From: Lepeophtheirus salmonis
Lineage: Eukaryota; Arthropoda; Copepoda; Siphonostomatoida; Caligidae
Direction of reading: 5' to 3'
NCBI RefSeq assembly: GCF_016086655.4
Contig: NC_052140.2
Span: forward strand, 18,724,001-18,788,000
Length of the DNA stretch: 64,000 bases
Below the pieces are notes generated by a model. The model was not told the DNA's origin and did no database searches. It saw nothing but the letters and a program-made list of their open reading frames with translations. The translations under genes were made by a program, and so were the position numbers. This document shows positions 36,017-48,536 of this stretch, in pieces (the first letter of the stretch is position 1; every line of letters begins with the position of its first letter).

Positions 36017-37574
36017 TTAGCAAGACCACTTTTTCTTTCTTTTTTTTGAGTTTGTAAAGGGATTTTGCAGAAATCATACAGAATCCATTTATTTGGATAA
36101 ATTTCAAAATATGTTTAGTGGTCTTTAAGTTTGGCAAGGAATAATTACTCATAGGGGATCATTCATAAGTCATTCTATTTCGCAAAATTTTAACCTCTTT
36201 ACCTTGTTCCATGTGGAGTTACATTTTTCTTCCCCCCTCATGTGCACGGACACTTTGGCCAAAAATATTATTCCCTTAAATCACACACTTATGGTTATTT
36301 AAATAAAAAATATGATAATTCATACGGCATTAATTTGTAATTATGATTCTCACGTTCATATAACAATAACATTATATACTGTCTAATTTTTTGCAATGAA
36401 TTATAAAAAATGAAATGTGCATTAATTAATCATTTATTGATGCCATTATGAAGATGGTTAACAGATGGCTCGAACTGCTATTAAAATGGGTCTAGCATAA
36501 ATCATGACAACCGTCACATAAAAATAAAAAAATTTTAAAGAAGGGATCAAGTCAAAAAATAAAAGATTGATGCTCAATGGCAATTCAAATTAATTCATCA
36601 TTGGGATCGAATGTGTTGGGCATCTTATATACATTGTCAAGTCTTGTTCGATATTCCTCTATCTATTCTTACAACTACCAATATGTATTTGTCGTTCTAG
36701 TATTCGAGTAGATAATTATAACGATTTGCAGTTTTAATCAACATTAATTTTATTTTTAATTTTTTTCGCTATTGTGTCTTATTGCAAAGTGTATGTATGG
36801 CAATGTGGCTTTCGGCGTTAAATTTTTTTGAAAAGTTTGATTTTTTTTTTTTTCAAAAAAGATACATGTCAAAACCTTTTTGTAGTTTTATAAATTTTTG
36901 TCTCCTGTTCCTGATGATGTCAGTTACACAAATCCCTTCCTTAAGTGACCACAGGGTTTGTGAATGTCCCCCAATCTTATAAATATCACATAAACCTCCT
37001 ATTCTAGATGTATCGAATTTGGATTTTCAATGTATATTGACCCTTGGTTAATGCAGTGGGTTATAATACATCTCATTGTTTAAAGGAGTGCTTCATATTC
37101 CTTTGAATCTACATTTTATAGCAAATGTTTATCAGTAGGGTCATAACATATTAACTTTGATTAAGTGCCATTCGTAATTTATTTTGACAGACCCTTGTTT
37201 AAAATTTTCATTTTATCGAGGTTTACTGTATTTAATTAACGGATTTAATGAAAAGTTGTTCCTTTGTGTTTCCTATTCATTGCTAGGACTTGTTTATTTT
37301 TCAATATACGGACTGAGAAGTACAACGTTAGCTACTGGCAAATACAGGTTGAAATACAGGCAATCCCATCAAAACCTGATACCTACTTACTTGATTCTTA
37401 GAATATGCATCAAGTATTAATTGATTCAATAGAATTTTTTATCAAAAATACAAATTTAATATTTTAACTATGAATAAGAAATTTAAATTTCGTTTTATTG
37501 TTCCTATAATTTGTCAGATTCAGTTTTAATAAGTAAGTATAAGTAAATATTCTAGGATTATATTTACTCCATCT
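36017..37574. other. Stretch without recognised features
   Basis: Open frames 36782-36982 and 37184-37420 are not supported by motif or splice context. No repeats found. Confidence 0.45.
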
Positions 37575-37715
37575 GACTTAGGAATTTTCTATGAAGTTTA
37601 TTGACATAAAGTATATTTTCTTCCTGACAAACGACCGAGACGCAACGAGAACAGACATACTTTCAGTTGAAGATAATAATTTCTCCCGAGCGCGTTCTCC
37701 ATCAATTAAACATCG
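37575..37715. repeat. Short dispersed repeat (copy 2 of 3)
   Basis: Contains ataaagtatattttcttcct, gacaaacgaccgagacgc, tttcagttgaagataataat and ttctcccgagcgcgttctcc. It aligns with 30340-30485 and 62710-62825. This copy shows the Cccgagcgc block most clearly. Confidence 0.5.
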
Positions 37716-38685
37716 TTCTTCCATCATATTTTCTTTCGTTGAAATATCAAACTCATATTGTTAAGATTATTTTAAAATACGTATTTTATATTTTTATTCG
37801 ATGTCGTATATCTATACAAGTATGTTTCGTATTTTAGTTAATATTTACGATTGCAAAATCAAACCTAATTACCAATTTTATTTTTAGAATTTCTTTTTTA
37901 CCTCGTTTTACTTACTGTGTTATAATCAAGATGTTCACTAACGAAGGATTAATATAAGATAACTACATTTTAATCGAGAGAAAAAATCATTTTACATTGT
38001 TGTTGAAAAATAAAAATATTATAATTTTCAGAAATAAAATATGTGATATTCCATACGATAGTTATACAAATATTTGATGATCTTTTAATACTGTAAAAAG
38101 TTTTCACATATCGTTGTCAATAAAACATTAATTTATAGTCATTATCATTCAAGTATTTATCAATAGTTACCTTTTTGTAGGATTTATGGTTAAATATTAA
38201 AACCTTACCTGGAAATACATAAAAATAATGATCAAAATTCATAAAAAGTCATAGATTAAAATTTGAAAAATATTTAACCATTTAAATAACAAATAAAACT
38301 ACTTATATTATTCGAATATAATCGACTTTTGTCAGAAATATATATTTTGATACTTGAAAAACTTTGCACAGATACCATTCCGTGTTTCGTCTTATGTGTC
38401 AAAATTACCCATTTTCAACTTTAAAACGAAATGTTTAATGTCTTTTTTGGCAATCAATTGTGCGTTTTATCTATACTTTTTCTTCAAAAACTACGCAAAA
38501 TCACCACAAAAGGCATTTTGGAAAAACTTCAAAGTCGATGAGGCAGGGTATAGACATACTTAAATCCCCAAATAATGGGGAAAAAATGTGAAAACATGTC
38601 AAAATTATAAAAAGCATATTTTTGAATAAGGTCTAATACTGTATGCATCAAAAGTCCTTGTACATTTTTTTATAATATTTTTCAA
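37716..38685. other. AT-rich stretch, nothing recognised
   Basis: Open frame 38354-38563 has no domain that I recognise. No inverted ends. Confidence 0.45.
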
Positions 38686-38890
38686 AAATTCCGCCCTCTA
38701 CCGCAATACAGAGCTCCAAGCGTATTCAAAACTTAATACAGACTCTCTGGAGGGTCTTTGTCAGAATGTTGGCACATACTTCCTCCACCTTGACCTTCAT
38801 GGTCTCTACCCTGTTTTGGTAGTGGGCGTTCGCCTTTCTCTCTACAGCTCTCCGAACATTATAGTCAACATCTATTAAATAGACTACTTC
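38686..38890 (-). pseudogene. Mariner transposase C-terminal remnant
   Basis: The minus strand reads DYNVRRAVERKANAHYQNRV and, continuing, KVKVEEVCANILTKTLQRVC. After a stop come IRLELCIAVEGGIFE and a Lys. The start corresponds to the third catalytic motif (L-D-Y-x-V-W) and the end to the usual R-L-E-A-C-I-A-A-x-G-G-x-F-E terminus. Everything upstream of the third motif is missing. Confidence 0.6.
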
Positions 38891-38995
38891 CAGGGATCGA
38901 GTTGAATCGAAACAGTAAAAAATAATTTGTCAAATTTTATACTTGGTATTTTTTTTTTAAACATTGGATCTGGCAAGAAATAAATAAATGACTTT

Positions 38996-39172
38996 TATTT
39001 CATGATGAGAGAACTGATGTGTTATGAACTAGTTGCCCGGATAACTTATGTAAACTAAAATATCTCCCACAATAACTTGTTTTATTCATATTAGTCTTTC
39101 GTTAGATATTTAAATTTACATCTGTTATCCGGGTGCTTGTTGCTAACACATCTGTTCTCTTATCATGAATTT
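38996..39172. mobile_element. Hairpin-like MITE with long inverted arms
   Basis: Left arm from 39001 (catgatgagagaactgatgt...) and right arm ending 39169 are inverted copies of each other over about 54 bases. They share the blocks gatgtgtta and cccggataac, with weaker pairing continuing further inward. The arms leave a spacer of only a few tens of bases. No coding content. No second copy was seen in the window, so family and target duplication are not established. Confidence 0.7.
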
Positions 39173-41440
39173 AGGGACAAATATTTTTTCTTACCGGATT
39201 TCATACATTCAAACTCATACTACATTGAATTACTTCAAATAAATTTTATCACTGAAAGTTTTTAGTTTGCTCCTAAAAATATCGTATAGAATAAAATATA
39301 ACTTTCTGCTATTGTTGAAATTATTATAATTATAAGCAAATTATTGAAATAAGGTTAAGTTAATTTGTTCGCTTTTAAGTCATCTTTTTCATATTTCTAT
39401 TTTTTCCAATTTAAGGGACACGCACTGTTAGTAATGTAATATCAGTTGTTATTTAATAAATCAAATTCAACTTCATCAAAATTAATTAGTACATTTTTAA
39501 TACATAAAATTTATTAATATATAATATAAGTTTTTATCAAAAATGATATAATAATATTAAATTTGTAATAATCACAAATAATATCTTGTAGATGCACACA
39601 CTAATTTTGTGAAAATCAATTCATAAGAATAATGTATTTTAACTGACGGTATACATCAAAATTAATATTTAATGCGAATAATGTAAAATTTTAGTTTTCA
39701 CCCGAAGCATCAATTATTGTTAGTATTATTAAGCTCTTGTGCATTTTTGATGATTTTGATTAAAAATAATTGAGTCATTTAACGTAACCATGAATACACA
39801 AAGTCTCATCAAATGTTATATAACATCTTTGTCAGTAACTATGTATGTCCAAATAATATATACAAAATGCTCATTAATGGTTGGTCAAGTCAATATTGAT
39901 ATTTGAAAAGAAAAAAATATTACTGTGGCTTCTTCTCAAAATGTTATTTTCATATACATGGCAACAGCTTTTTATAATAGTCATTATTTTCATAGATCTT
40001 AATGGAATATAATATATCAAAAGAACTAATGATTTATATATATATAAATATGGGCCTCAATAATTTTGATAATTGTGGTAATTTTTTTCTTTTAGTTTAG
40101 TTAATGTGTGTTTCTAATCATTTGACAAAAAATAAGTATATTTTTGTTATCCAAATTGCATCTAGAAATTGATATATAATATCACTAGAATGCCTTTTCT
40201 AGTCAATAGTACGCAAATCTAAAATCATTTCCCCATAAAATTTATTATTTATTTTTGTGTAACTATCAACAAAAATTTACTATCTTTATTATACTAACTA
40301 AATAACTCTAAATTAAGTTATGTACCTAAATGGTTTTCAAAGATATTGTGAATTATAGCCTTTTAACGGTATCCTTAACCTCTCAAAATTTATTTGCCTC
40401 TTACTGTTGACTTAGATAATCTGTTTACAAAGTTTTATGCAAATCGGTGGAATACTTTTTCTGTAATGCCACTAACTAGTAAACTAACAAATTGAGTAAA
40501 AAACATAAGCCCAGCTCAACTTTATTGTCAGAGTAACAATAAGATCATCATAGCCTTATCTCACTAAAATTATATTTTAGTATGTATTTTTTGTCAGCCA
40601 TCCATTTTTTTTTTTTGCCATTATCCTAATCAGTGTTCTTTACATTAATTTGTTGACTAAGAATGACCCATTAATGTCGAGAAGTATTGATTAAAGATTT
40701 TGGGAAAAAAAAACTACTAGCTTTAGTTAATACGGGGTTTAATTATAGAGATTATTTCATTTTTCACCTATAATAGAATACCTAAATACAAAATTATTCC
40801 AATTACAACTTTAAATTTTGTCTAGAATGATACATCCTTTAGGTCTGAGAAAAGAAAAAAGATGGACTATGGGAAAATGGATGATGTTACTATCAACAGT
40901 TGATTTATATCAAAGATACTCTTAGAAAAAATATAATAATATTTTATATTTCAGGCTAAGAATATTGATTTTAGTGTATGGAGAATTACTGTGCCCATAT
41001 AATCACGATAGACGATAATAGAGTAACATACTTTTAGTTACAATTATTTATATTTTAAACTATTTATATGTAAAAACCTCAAAATATTTGCGAGGGAACT
41101 GGAGGCTTGTTGGCTGTTCTTTGCTAACTCTTGTTTTGAGATATATAACAATAATTAAATCAATGTAATAATTTAACTGGTTGTGGCAGAAAAGTATTAA
41201 TTGAGAGTGGAAACGTATATGTTTTGAAGGATTTATCCTCATCAGATATTTAATAAGTGTTAATATTATATTATAAAGAATGTCAATCGGGACCTAGGAA
41301 TAATTAAATTATATATTTAAACACGACGCACTTCAAACTTCATGTCATTCATATCTTAATGTACGGATCATATCCTGTAAAATTCATCTGCAGGTATTTC
41401 ATTCTTAAATTGAAGAGGGATATTTAGTGATAGGTACATA
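39173..41440. other. AT-rich stretch free of recognised elements
   Basis: The longest part of the window without any transposon signature. No exon-like segment recognised either. The open frame 41060-41242 looks random. Confidence 0.45.
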
Positions 41441-41930
41441 CAACCATAGGTAGTGATTAGCTTTTTTGTAGGGCTGCACCGGGAGGCCTGTGAAGTCGTC
41501 ACTGGAGATGAGTGATGACTAGTGATGGATGGAAGACGGATATGAAGGATTTACGGCTTAGAAATGACGTTATCATAAATATTTAACTGTGAGTAAAATG
41601 GAATCTCGATCTGTGGATGTGTTCATACCTAGGTAAGCAGAAGTAAGTCCCGTCATTACTCTTCCCTTCGATCGTATATTACTTATTCAACTCCGTCTCA
41701 TCAATTTAATCATCCCTTTTTATCATCCTTTTTACTCCTCAGAGTTCAGATCTATTTAAATAATAAGCTCAGTTCCTCCCTCCCTTGTCCATGATCACTT
41801 ACTGTCACCAACTTTATGTTCTGCTCTGGATTGACACTGTATGGCGTCAATAAATATCCATATTGAAAGTGAGAATTCAATGTCCGGTGATGAATATTAC
41901 TAGGAATAAATTCACTCATAATGATAAATT
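41441..41930. other. GC-richer island with possible short first exon
   Basis: The base composition rises and no transposon motif is seen. An ATG at 41598 opens MESRSVDVFIPR and runs into AGGTAAGC at 41631-41638, a good donor match. Another short frame, MASINIHIESENSMSGDEYY with a stop, starts at 41840. No downstream acceptor exon was tied to either. Kept as a hint of a host promoter or exon region. Confidence 0.25.
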
Positions 41931-42239
41931 ACATGGTATGAAAAGACAGGAATTCATTTAGTGAAATGAAAGGGACCAGCTCCCTGATATACATTAGAGA
42001 ATAATAATAAATACAAACAGAAACAATGATACGTATTCAATGCCATATGTACATACCTCCCATATGTCATTAATACTACTAAATTGCTATTCAGTAGATA
42101 TTTAATTGTTTATTATACACGTTAGGGTGCACTATTTACAGTGTAGCTTTTATGCACGTCTGATGCCATGTGCACACACCTGCAATATGATATTAATACG
42201 ATTACATTTTATTCTCTTACTATCCCTGCTGGTTGGAAT

Positions 42240-43040
42240 AAACTAATAACGAAGACCTTGGATGTAAATCGATTTTCAAGAAATCGGATGTTTCTAAATC
42301 AACTATTCAAAATATAATTACAAAATATGGAGAATATGAAAAAGTTTATAATCGTCAAAGAACTGGTTGCCCATTAAAACTATCTCCTCACTTGCAAAGA
42401 AAAGTGGCCAGGGAAGAATACTAATACCAAGGTGGTTTTAGATGATTTAGATAAAAATGGATAGTTATTTCACAAAGAACGATATGTAGAATGCTTTATA
42501 ATGAAGGCTATCATGGTAGAAGTCCAAGAAATGCAGTATTAATCAAACCTCGACACCTAAGATCAATAAGTGAGCTTATAAAAGAACACTTGGAAAAAGA
42601 TATGACCTTCTGTTCAGATAAAACAAAAATCCAGCTTTTAGGCACAGCACAACCCAGTGCGTTAAGAGAAAATCTGGAAATGCCTTCTCTCCTTGTAACA
42701 CGATACCTACAGTAAAGCCTGGTAGTGGATTAATCATGTTTTAGGACAGCTTTTCTTCCAAAGGTCCAGTAAATTTGCATCGTCGTGGCTTCAAAAGAAG
42801 TAAGATTAAGGTTTTGAACCGACCGGATTTCGTTCAATCCAGATTATTGAAAATATTGAGCGTGATTTAAAAGAACGGGTTCATGCCAGAATAACCAAAA
42901 ATATCAAAGAACTCGAGTCTTTTATTCTTGTAGAGTGGCAAAATATTCCTTTGTCAACTTGTTTGAACTTAATTGTATATTTTAATAAAAGATTAGTTGA
43001 AGTTATCATACATAAAGGTTACACAATTGACTATTAATTA
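42240..43040 (+). pseudogene. Tc1-like transposase pseudogene with central deletion
   Basis: SDVSKSTIQNIITKYGEYEK at about 42282-42341 is the end of the first helix-turn-helix. NRQRTGCPLKLSPHLQRKVA follows (G-R-P-R-K linker, with Arg changed to Cys). Then come VISQRTICRMLYNEGYHGRS (about 42465-42520) and IKPRHLRSISELIKEHLEKD. CSDKTKIQLLG (about 42613-42645) is the first catalytic motif, W-S-D-E-T-K-I-x-L-F-G, with Glu lost. GLIMF-like text is near 42735. After about 42830 the copy jumps to the last part (RVHARIxKNIKELESF and VEWQNIPLSTCLNLI, about 42876-42970). The second catalytic motif and the D-x-N-P-I-E-N motif are missing. Several stops. Confidence 0.82.
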
Positions 43041-43559
43041 TAGGGATACTTTTGCCACGTATTTTTATCTTATTGCCTCTAAAATAAAACATATAAATTG
43101 TTCTGTTTATCAAAGTAGACAAAATTTATATCCTTAATTATCGTTAAACATTTGTAACTACTATAATTTTTTCCTTTAGGGATTTTATTTTTCTCTTTTG
43201 GTTGTAATAAAAGAGTATACGAGTAAAAATGTAGGGTGCCGATAATATTGCACATGATACCCTTTCAGACGTATGAAAAATGGTATGTTTTGAAAAAAGA
43301 TACAGAAAATATTAATGTCATCAGCCTGACAGTTTATACAGTGTTGATGAGAAAATGAGCAGAGCTGTCATGACGTTTTATTAGATAAACGTCGAGCAAC
43401 CATGAGATGAAAAAAATAAACACAAGTAGGAATAGCATTAAATCATTCCTAATATAGTTTTTATTAATTTCTTTTATTATTTTAACGAACTTCTTTTATA
43501 AATTTGTTTTAAGTCATGATAGTTATAGAGTTTATCATATTTTCTCCAATAATATATTT
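43041..43559. other. AT-rich stretch, nothing recognised
   Basis: Text at 43380-43440 resembles the 5' part of the LTR-like repeat weakly. No other structure. Confidence 0.4.
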
Positions 43560-43860
43560 ACTATTGATATTGATGTGTAATAAATGACGATTGACAACCA
43601 AACAAAGAAACCACAAGTCCCACAGCGCATTAAGGAAATACATGAGCAAGAATTACACGGATGTGATTCTTAATTCTACTGCTAGACCAACAAGGACTCA
43701 CACTTTTAACTCCGTAACATAACCTTATCATTATTATTTTTTTAAATGCACGCTATTATGATTACTTTATACTTAAATGTTCTCTCTATGAAAATAAAGA
43801 AATATTGACGACAGCTTTAGAAGATAAAAAAATTATTTTCAGGTAGCAATTACAAAAAAC
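43560..43860 (+). repeat. LTR-like dispersed repeat, copy 2
   Basis: Shares gattcttaattctactgc, agaccaacaaggactcacac, ctttatacttaaat, acgacagctttagaagataa and the ending ttcaggtagcaattaca with the copies at 14440, 45573 and 46860. The ending CA and this block order favour the 3' half of an LTR. The 5' end of this copy is not clear. Confidence 0.5.
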
Positions 43861-45572
43861 TATTATCATCTATCTCTATTAATCAAAGCCGGCTATAAGT
43901 TTTACTCCTACACAAGCAAACCTTAAGCAAGTTTAGGTTTGTTAAGTGAATAAAATTGATATTATTTTAAAGGAGAGTTTATCAAAAATAGTCCAATGTA
44001 TGCAAATTTTGAATGTGGACACAAGATTCTTTTTTTGTTCGAGACCTCCACTTCTTTGCTTTTTCGATTATTTTTAGACTTTGGGCTTCTGTAAAAAGCT
44101 AGTGCTTCTATCTAATGTAGACTTATAGACTATGTCTTTTAAAAATATTATCGATTTGTCTATTGTGACACATTCATCTCACACTAATTGAAATTGTCAC
44201 TCATTATAAAATATCTTGATAATTAGGTTTATAAACTATGAAGCACAATCAAGTCCATGAAGTTCCTCTCTTTATAGCCAATGAAATCTTGACTGTTTTA
44301 GTATCCTACATAATGAGTCATTAATGTATTGATTATATTTATACATAATCATTATGAATAATCTTCGTCTACTACTTTGATCCAATAATATACACCAAAA
44401 AAACTAATTTCCGTTTATTTCATGTCATTTCCAGTTAATAATTACTATTTGTTGTCGTCTAATTAGAAAATGTATTAATTAACCTTCTTCCATAAGGAAG
44501 TTTTTTACGCAACTACTCAACTTAAAGAAACTAAAAATTATGAACATGTTCTAAAACTATTATTATTATTTTTTTTTCTAAACTGAAAAATTAATATTCA
44601 AAAGGAAGACGACGTTGTTATTGCTCAAACTTACTCGGATAATATTCTATATAGGTGGGAATTAGACTCAAGACTTGCTTATTGACTTGTACTCAAGCAC
44701 ATATTTGGAAAACTTGCACTTGATTTAATCGCACAAGCAAATATTCTCTACGTTAGTTGGACTAAAGTGTTATTTCAACCTATCAACTGAATAGAGTATT
44801 TTTTCCACCTGAAAAATAAAACATTCAAATACATAGACTTGCAGAATAAGAGCTCTACCCATCTCTACTCTGGTGCCTGCTACAGGCACTGGATGTCTTG
44901 AATGATTGTAAAACTAATTATGTAATATCCAATTACCCTATTAATTGAATTCAACAAGGTAAATTCTACAAAGAGATAATGCCATCTCTGGCATTAAAAA
45001 GGGGATATATTGCAGGCGTGGAAGTTTTTTTGTACTGAAGAAAAACTCATTAAGCTAACAAGATATTTTTTTACAATTCTTAATGACGTGGTATTTGTTC
45101 TTTTCTTTGACTGAGTAAAATTTTCTTTAGGGTGTCAATCCTCCCCCAAATATTTATTAAAAGATTAAAATAAGTTGGTTAATAGTCATTTGGAAAAGCA
45201 ATAACGCACAATACTCATTTCAATTTATAAAACGCACATTCCTCTGCTTTAAATAATAAAAAAAAACTCAACTGCGGAAAATTTTAGATATATTTCTAAC
45301 AGATTATAGTAAATACACACAAGAATAAAAAAGTTATAGGATTTCCATTTTGTAGACTGCTCATATCAAAAATGATCTCACGAATGTTTCTTAGCTATAC
45401 AAGCCAACACAATAATTATATTGAAACTTATTTTGACGGAAATATTTAAAATAAAGAATGGAGTGACGTTGTTCAGTTGACAATGCGCTTGGAAAAAACT
45501 ATTTACTTGAACTCAATATGTTTGATATTTGGTCATTCCAATAGAAGAAGATATTCTGTGAGGCATAAAATA
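43861..45572. other. AT-rich stretch, nothing recognised
   Basis: Around 44660-44760 the text actcaagacttgctt/acttgtactcaagc is internally repetitive. No coding signal. Confidence 0.45.
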
Positions 45573-45900
45573 TGTTATGTCGGCGTATAACATAAAATGA
45601 AATGATCGTGGTAATCCTGACACTTTGAAAAATGTTTAGGAGGAGAGCAGATTAGCTACCAATACATTTTATTAGATTAGCTGTGATCAGCTGTGAGAGG
45701 AAGGATATAAAAACAAACATGTCAATCCTTCATTCTACTCCAAGTCTAACAAACTCTTACATTCATAATTCCCTAACAAATCTCCATTGTTACATTCTGT
45801 CCCTCTTAAGCATACAAATCAGTTATAAGTTTATACTAAAATCTTATGTATTATAGAATTAACTAATAATAAAAAGCCTTCTGAGATTGCCAATTAAAAA
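45573..45900 (+). repeat. LTR-like dispersed repeat, copy 3, with TATA-like box
   Basis: Starts TGTTATGTCGGCGTATAACA, itself a short palindrome. A TATA-like ggatataaaaac is at about 45703-45714, followed by tcaatccttcattctactcc and aagtctaacaaactctta, and it ends near gattgccaatta. TG start, internal TATA box and shared ends with other copies are what an LTR would show. No five-base target duplication was recognised, so this is an inference. Confidence 0.5.
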
Positions 45901-46032
45901 ATAAATGATTTCTGGAGTCTTCATATTGTAGTTTAGCCTCAAGATTGTATAGGTACAAAAAAGATATCCCATTTTAAAGGTAAGTATGATAGTTGTGGGA
46001 CTCATAAGAGAATTTACAGTATTTATAGAAGA

Positions 46033-46475
46033 TTGGGGGAAATGCAGTTGAAGAGATCTAATAGAAGAAACATTCTTATCGACAAAGAACACATCATTGG
46101 TAGTTGCAGATTTAACAAAATACCAACAGGAAACAGGGCAATTCGAAAATGTTCTACCAGCAATGTTTTAATTGGTAAAACGATTTGGGTGGTACATGCA
46201 ATGAAGTGTTGGAAATTATTTCATAAGTGTGTCATAAATTCTTTGAGGCCAGAAAAAAAGTACGGGTCTTACAACGAGTGAAATTTCCACATACGGATCT
46301 TACTCAAATTAAGAAACTCCTCGGAGACGACAATATCTCAAAATCTGTAATTATGCTTACAAAGACAATTGCATCTATTAGAGAGAGCAACCCCCTGTAC
46401 TTTGTTGATAGATATATTGCGCTATCTATCAAAAAAATGTTCGGGGTTCATCTTGCAGGAGTTGTCCAGCCTTAA
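46033..46475 (+). pseudogene. Unrecognised coding remnant between LTR-like repeats
   Basis: Two overlapping open frames, 46033-46281 and 46227-46475, read as protein-like text (RRNILIDKEHIIGSCRFNKI; then KKVRVLQRVKFPHTDLTQIK and RESNPLYFVDRYIALSIKKM). A one-base shift could join them near 46250. I do not recognise the protein. The position between two same-oriented LTR-like repeats suggests a relic of the element's internal region, perhaps gag-like, but no zinc knuckle, protease or reverse-transcriptase motif is visible. A host exon remains possible. Confidence 0.3.
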
Positions 46476-46739
46476 AAAATACATCTCCAGATAATATAAT
46501 AATAATTGAGGCAGAATTGGACGGAGAAAAAAACTGAATTGTGAAGATTTATTTACATCATGTGTTGGGGTAAGTTATCAACATCATCATATATCCTTCT
46601 ATAAAATTTTCAACATGAAAGTGAGGAAGAAAAAGTCAATCTATTGAACTCTCCAAATCCGAAAGCATTGTTTACAGTTTATAATTTATAGGTCAAAGGA
46701 TTTTTTTATGTATTTTAATTATTATATACTATATGATTA

Positions 46740-46965
46740 TATAATATGTCTTACTGGTAATGAGTATTTAACCCATTTTTTGTTAATGCGTGATTTTCTT
46801 TCCTTTCCGGTAAACTTTAGTATTCTGTACTTACACGTACTGTTACTCTTTTCCATTCCTGAGTACACCCACTAGCTAGCACTTTATACTTATATCTTCG
46901 GTTTTCAAAAATTAAATAAAAATGACATCAGCTTTGGAAAATAAAAAATTATGTTCATTATAATA
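46740..46965 (+). repeat. LTR-like dispersed repeat, copy 4 (3' part)
   Basis: ctttatacttatat, the word aaaaatgacatcagctttgg and aaaataaaaaattat match 43763-43850 in order. The 5' half with the TATA-like box is not recognisable here. Confidence 0.45.
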
Positions 46966-47559
46966 ACCAGAAAAAATATATATCTTTTTTTAGGATACAT
47001 TTTATTTACTTCTACATTTAAATATAGATATTATATGTATATATACTTTAATTTCCCATGTCAAATGGATTAATTGTAGAACTAAAATGTATACTTCCAT
47101 TTAAACAGTGTAGCTCCTCCATCTGACCAATCTGACTCTATTATTTATTGGTTAAAATATTTCAAAGAACAATACGTTAGTCGGTGAAAAATACATTTAT
47201 TACTTATGGAAACAAACTATTTATGGTAATGACTTTAGTAATTAAAATTATGGTTATAAGTTATAATACATCTCTATAGATAATTACTCTATTGACTAAA
47301 TTAATTACTTTTATACATTAATTGTAGCAATTTTTATTTTATATTCCCTTAAATGCAATTATTAATCTAATAGGCATCATAAATTATTATTTTTTTAAAT
47401 ATATATTATGAAATATTTACTCATTTTTAAAATTTGTATATTTAATTTTCTTTCGTAGCTCAATGATTTCATTTTATTATGATTTTATTTGTCAGCCTCA
47501 AAATTTCATATCATTTAGGGGCTCATAATTATTCAAGATAAGTGATAATTATTAGAGTC
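46966..47559. other. AT-rich stretch, nothing recognised
   Basis: No repeat or coding signal before the mariner end that follows. Confidence 0.5.
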
Positions 47560-47796
47560 ACTGTAAATGTCAGTCATCACTTGGATGGCATGATAAAGGA
47601 CTACATGCACTATGGTTGTCGGATCTTATGCAGCTCCCTGGAAGTCATTATTGTCGCTTAGGGCGGCTACATAAATTATTTTGAGAGCTCCGATAAACAG
47701 CTATTTATAGTAATAATTTTAGTGAAATTCTATTGTTAATTAATAAATTAAATCATGTTGAAGTTTAAAATTCAAAGGTTTTAACGGACCACTCGG
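47560..47796 (+). mobile_element. 3' terminal fragment of a family A mariner
   Basis: ISLDGMIKDYMH, then CRILCSSLEVIIVA and GGYIN resemble the last part of the transposase (W-x-A-M-x-x-x-Y-I ... R-L-E-A-I-I-A-A-K-G-G-Y-I). It is followed by the family's 3' leader (gttgaagtttaaaattcaaa) and the inverted end, ggaccactcgg, before a TA at 47797. The upstream remainder is missing. Confidence 0.65.
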
Positions 47797-48536
47797 TAAA
47801 ATTAATTGTATTAATGCTAAACATATTCATTATAAATGTAATACACCATCAAAATTCTAATTTTAGCAACTTTATTTTGAATATATAATTTTATAAATAA
47901 ATCATTTGAAATGGAAAATACGTGACATTAAATTTAAGCCAACACTTCTCCCTTTATTAGTGGTGTAGTTTGTAGAATGTTGAATATAAATAGACATTAT
48001 AGATATATAAATACAAAAATCAAAAGAGGTGGGAGTGGCCATCGTGATAAAGGTTTTAGAAATTATGAAGTTACAACTCATGCCTTTAAAAAAAAATTTA
48101 TATAGTCCTTATTTGGGAGTGCTCCTTTCATACTCCACCTCAGGTATTTTTATATTTTTTTTTTTCTTACACATGAAAACCGTCAAGTTTATAATAATGA
48201 TCAAATAGATTGTAGTTTCTTACATCTTAGGGTTTACGTAAGATGGGGCAGCTGTCGACTATAATTATATTGGCCACCCTTTGCCTATATTATATGGTAT
48301 AGACAAACAGGCACATGCACAGGGGTGACATTGAAAGATTAGTTTTCCGTTGAGGTCATCCCCAATCCCCCTTCCCCCCAAATAAAACCATTGAGAGCAT
48401 TGATTAGCACTGCATTATCACCAGGTGTCAAAGTCGCCTAGTGTCATAGTGTGTGCCAGTGTTATGTCAGACAAGAAGAAGATGCCATTCAATTTTCATT
48501 GAGGAGTGTGTGAAGATGGACCAACACGTCTACACG
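47797..48536. other. AT-rich stretch, nothing recognised
   Basis: C-rich text at 48361-48380 and a poly-T near 48155. No coding or repeat call. Confidence 0.45.

Noticed and set aside
37184..37420. 78-codon open frame on plus
   Set aside because: No domain, no splice signals, and mixed composition with stops just outside. Cannot be separated from chance.
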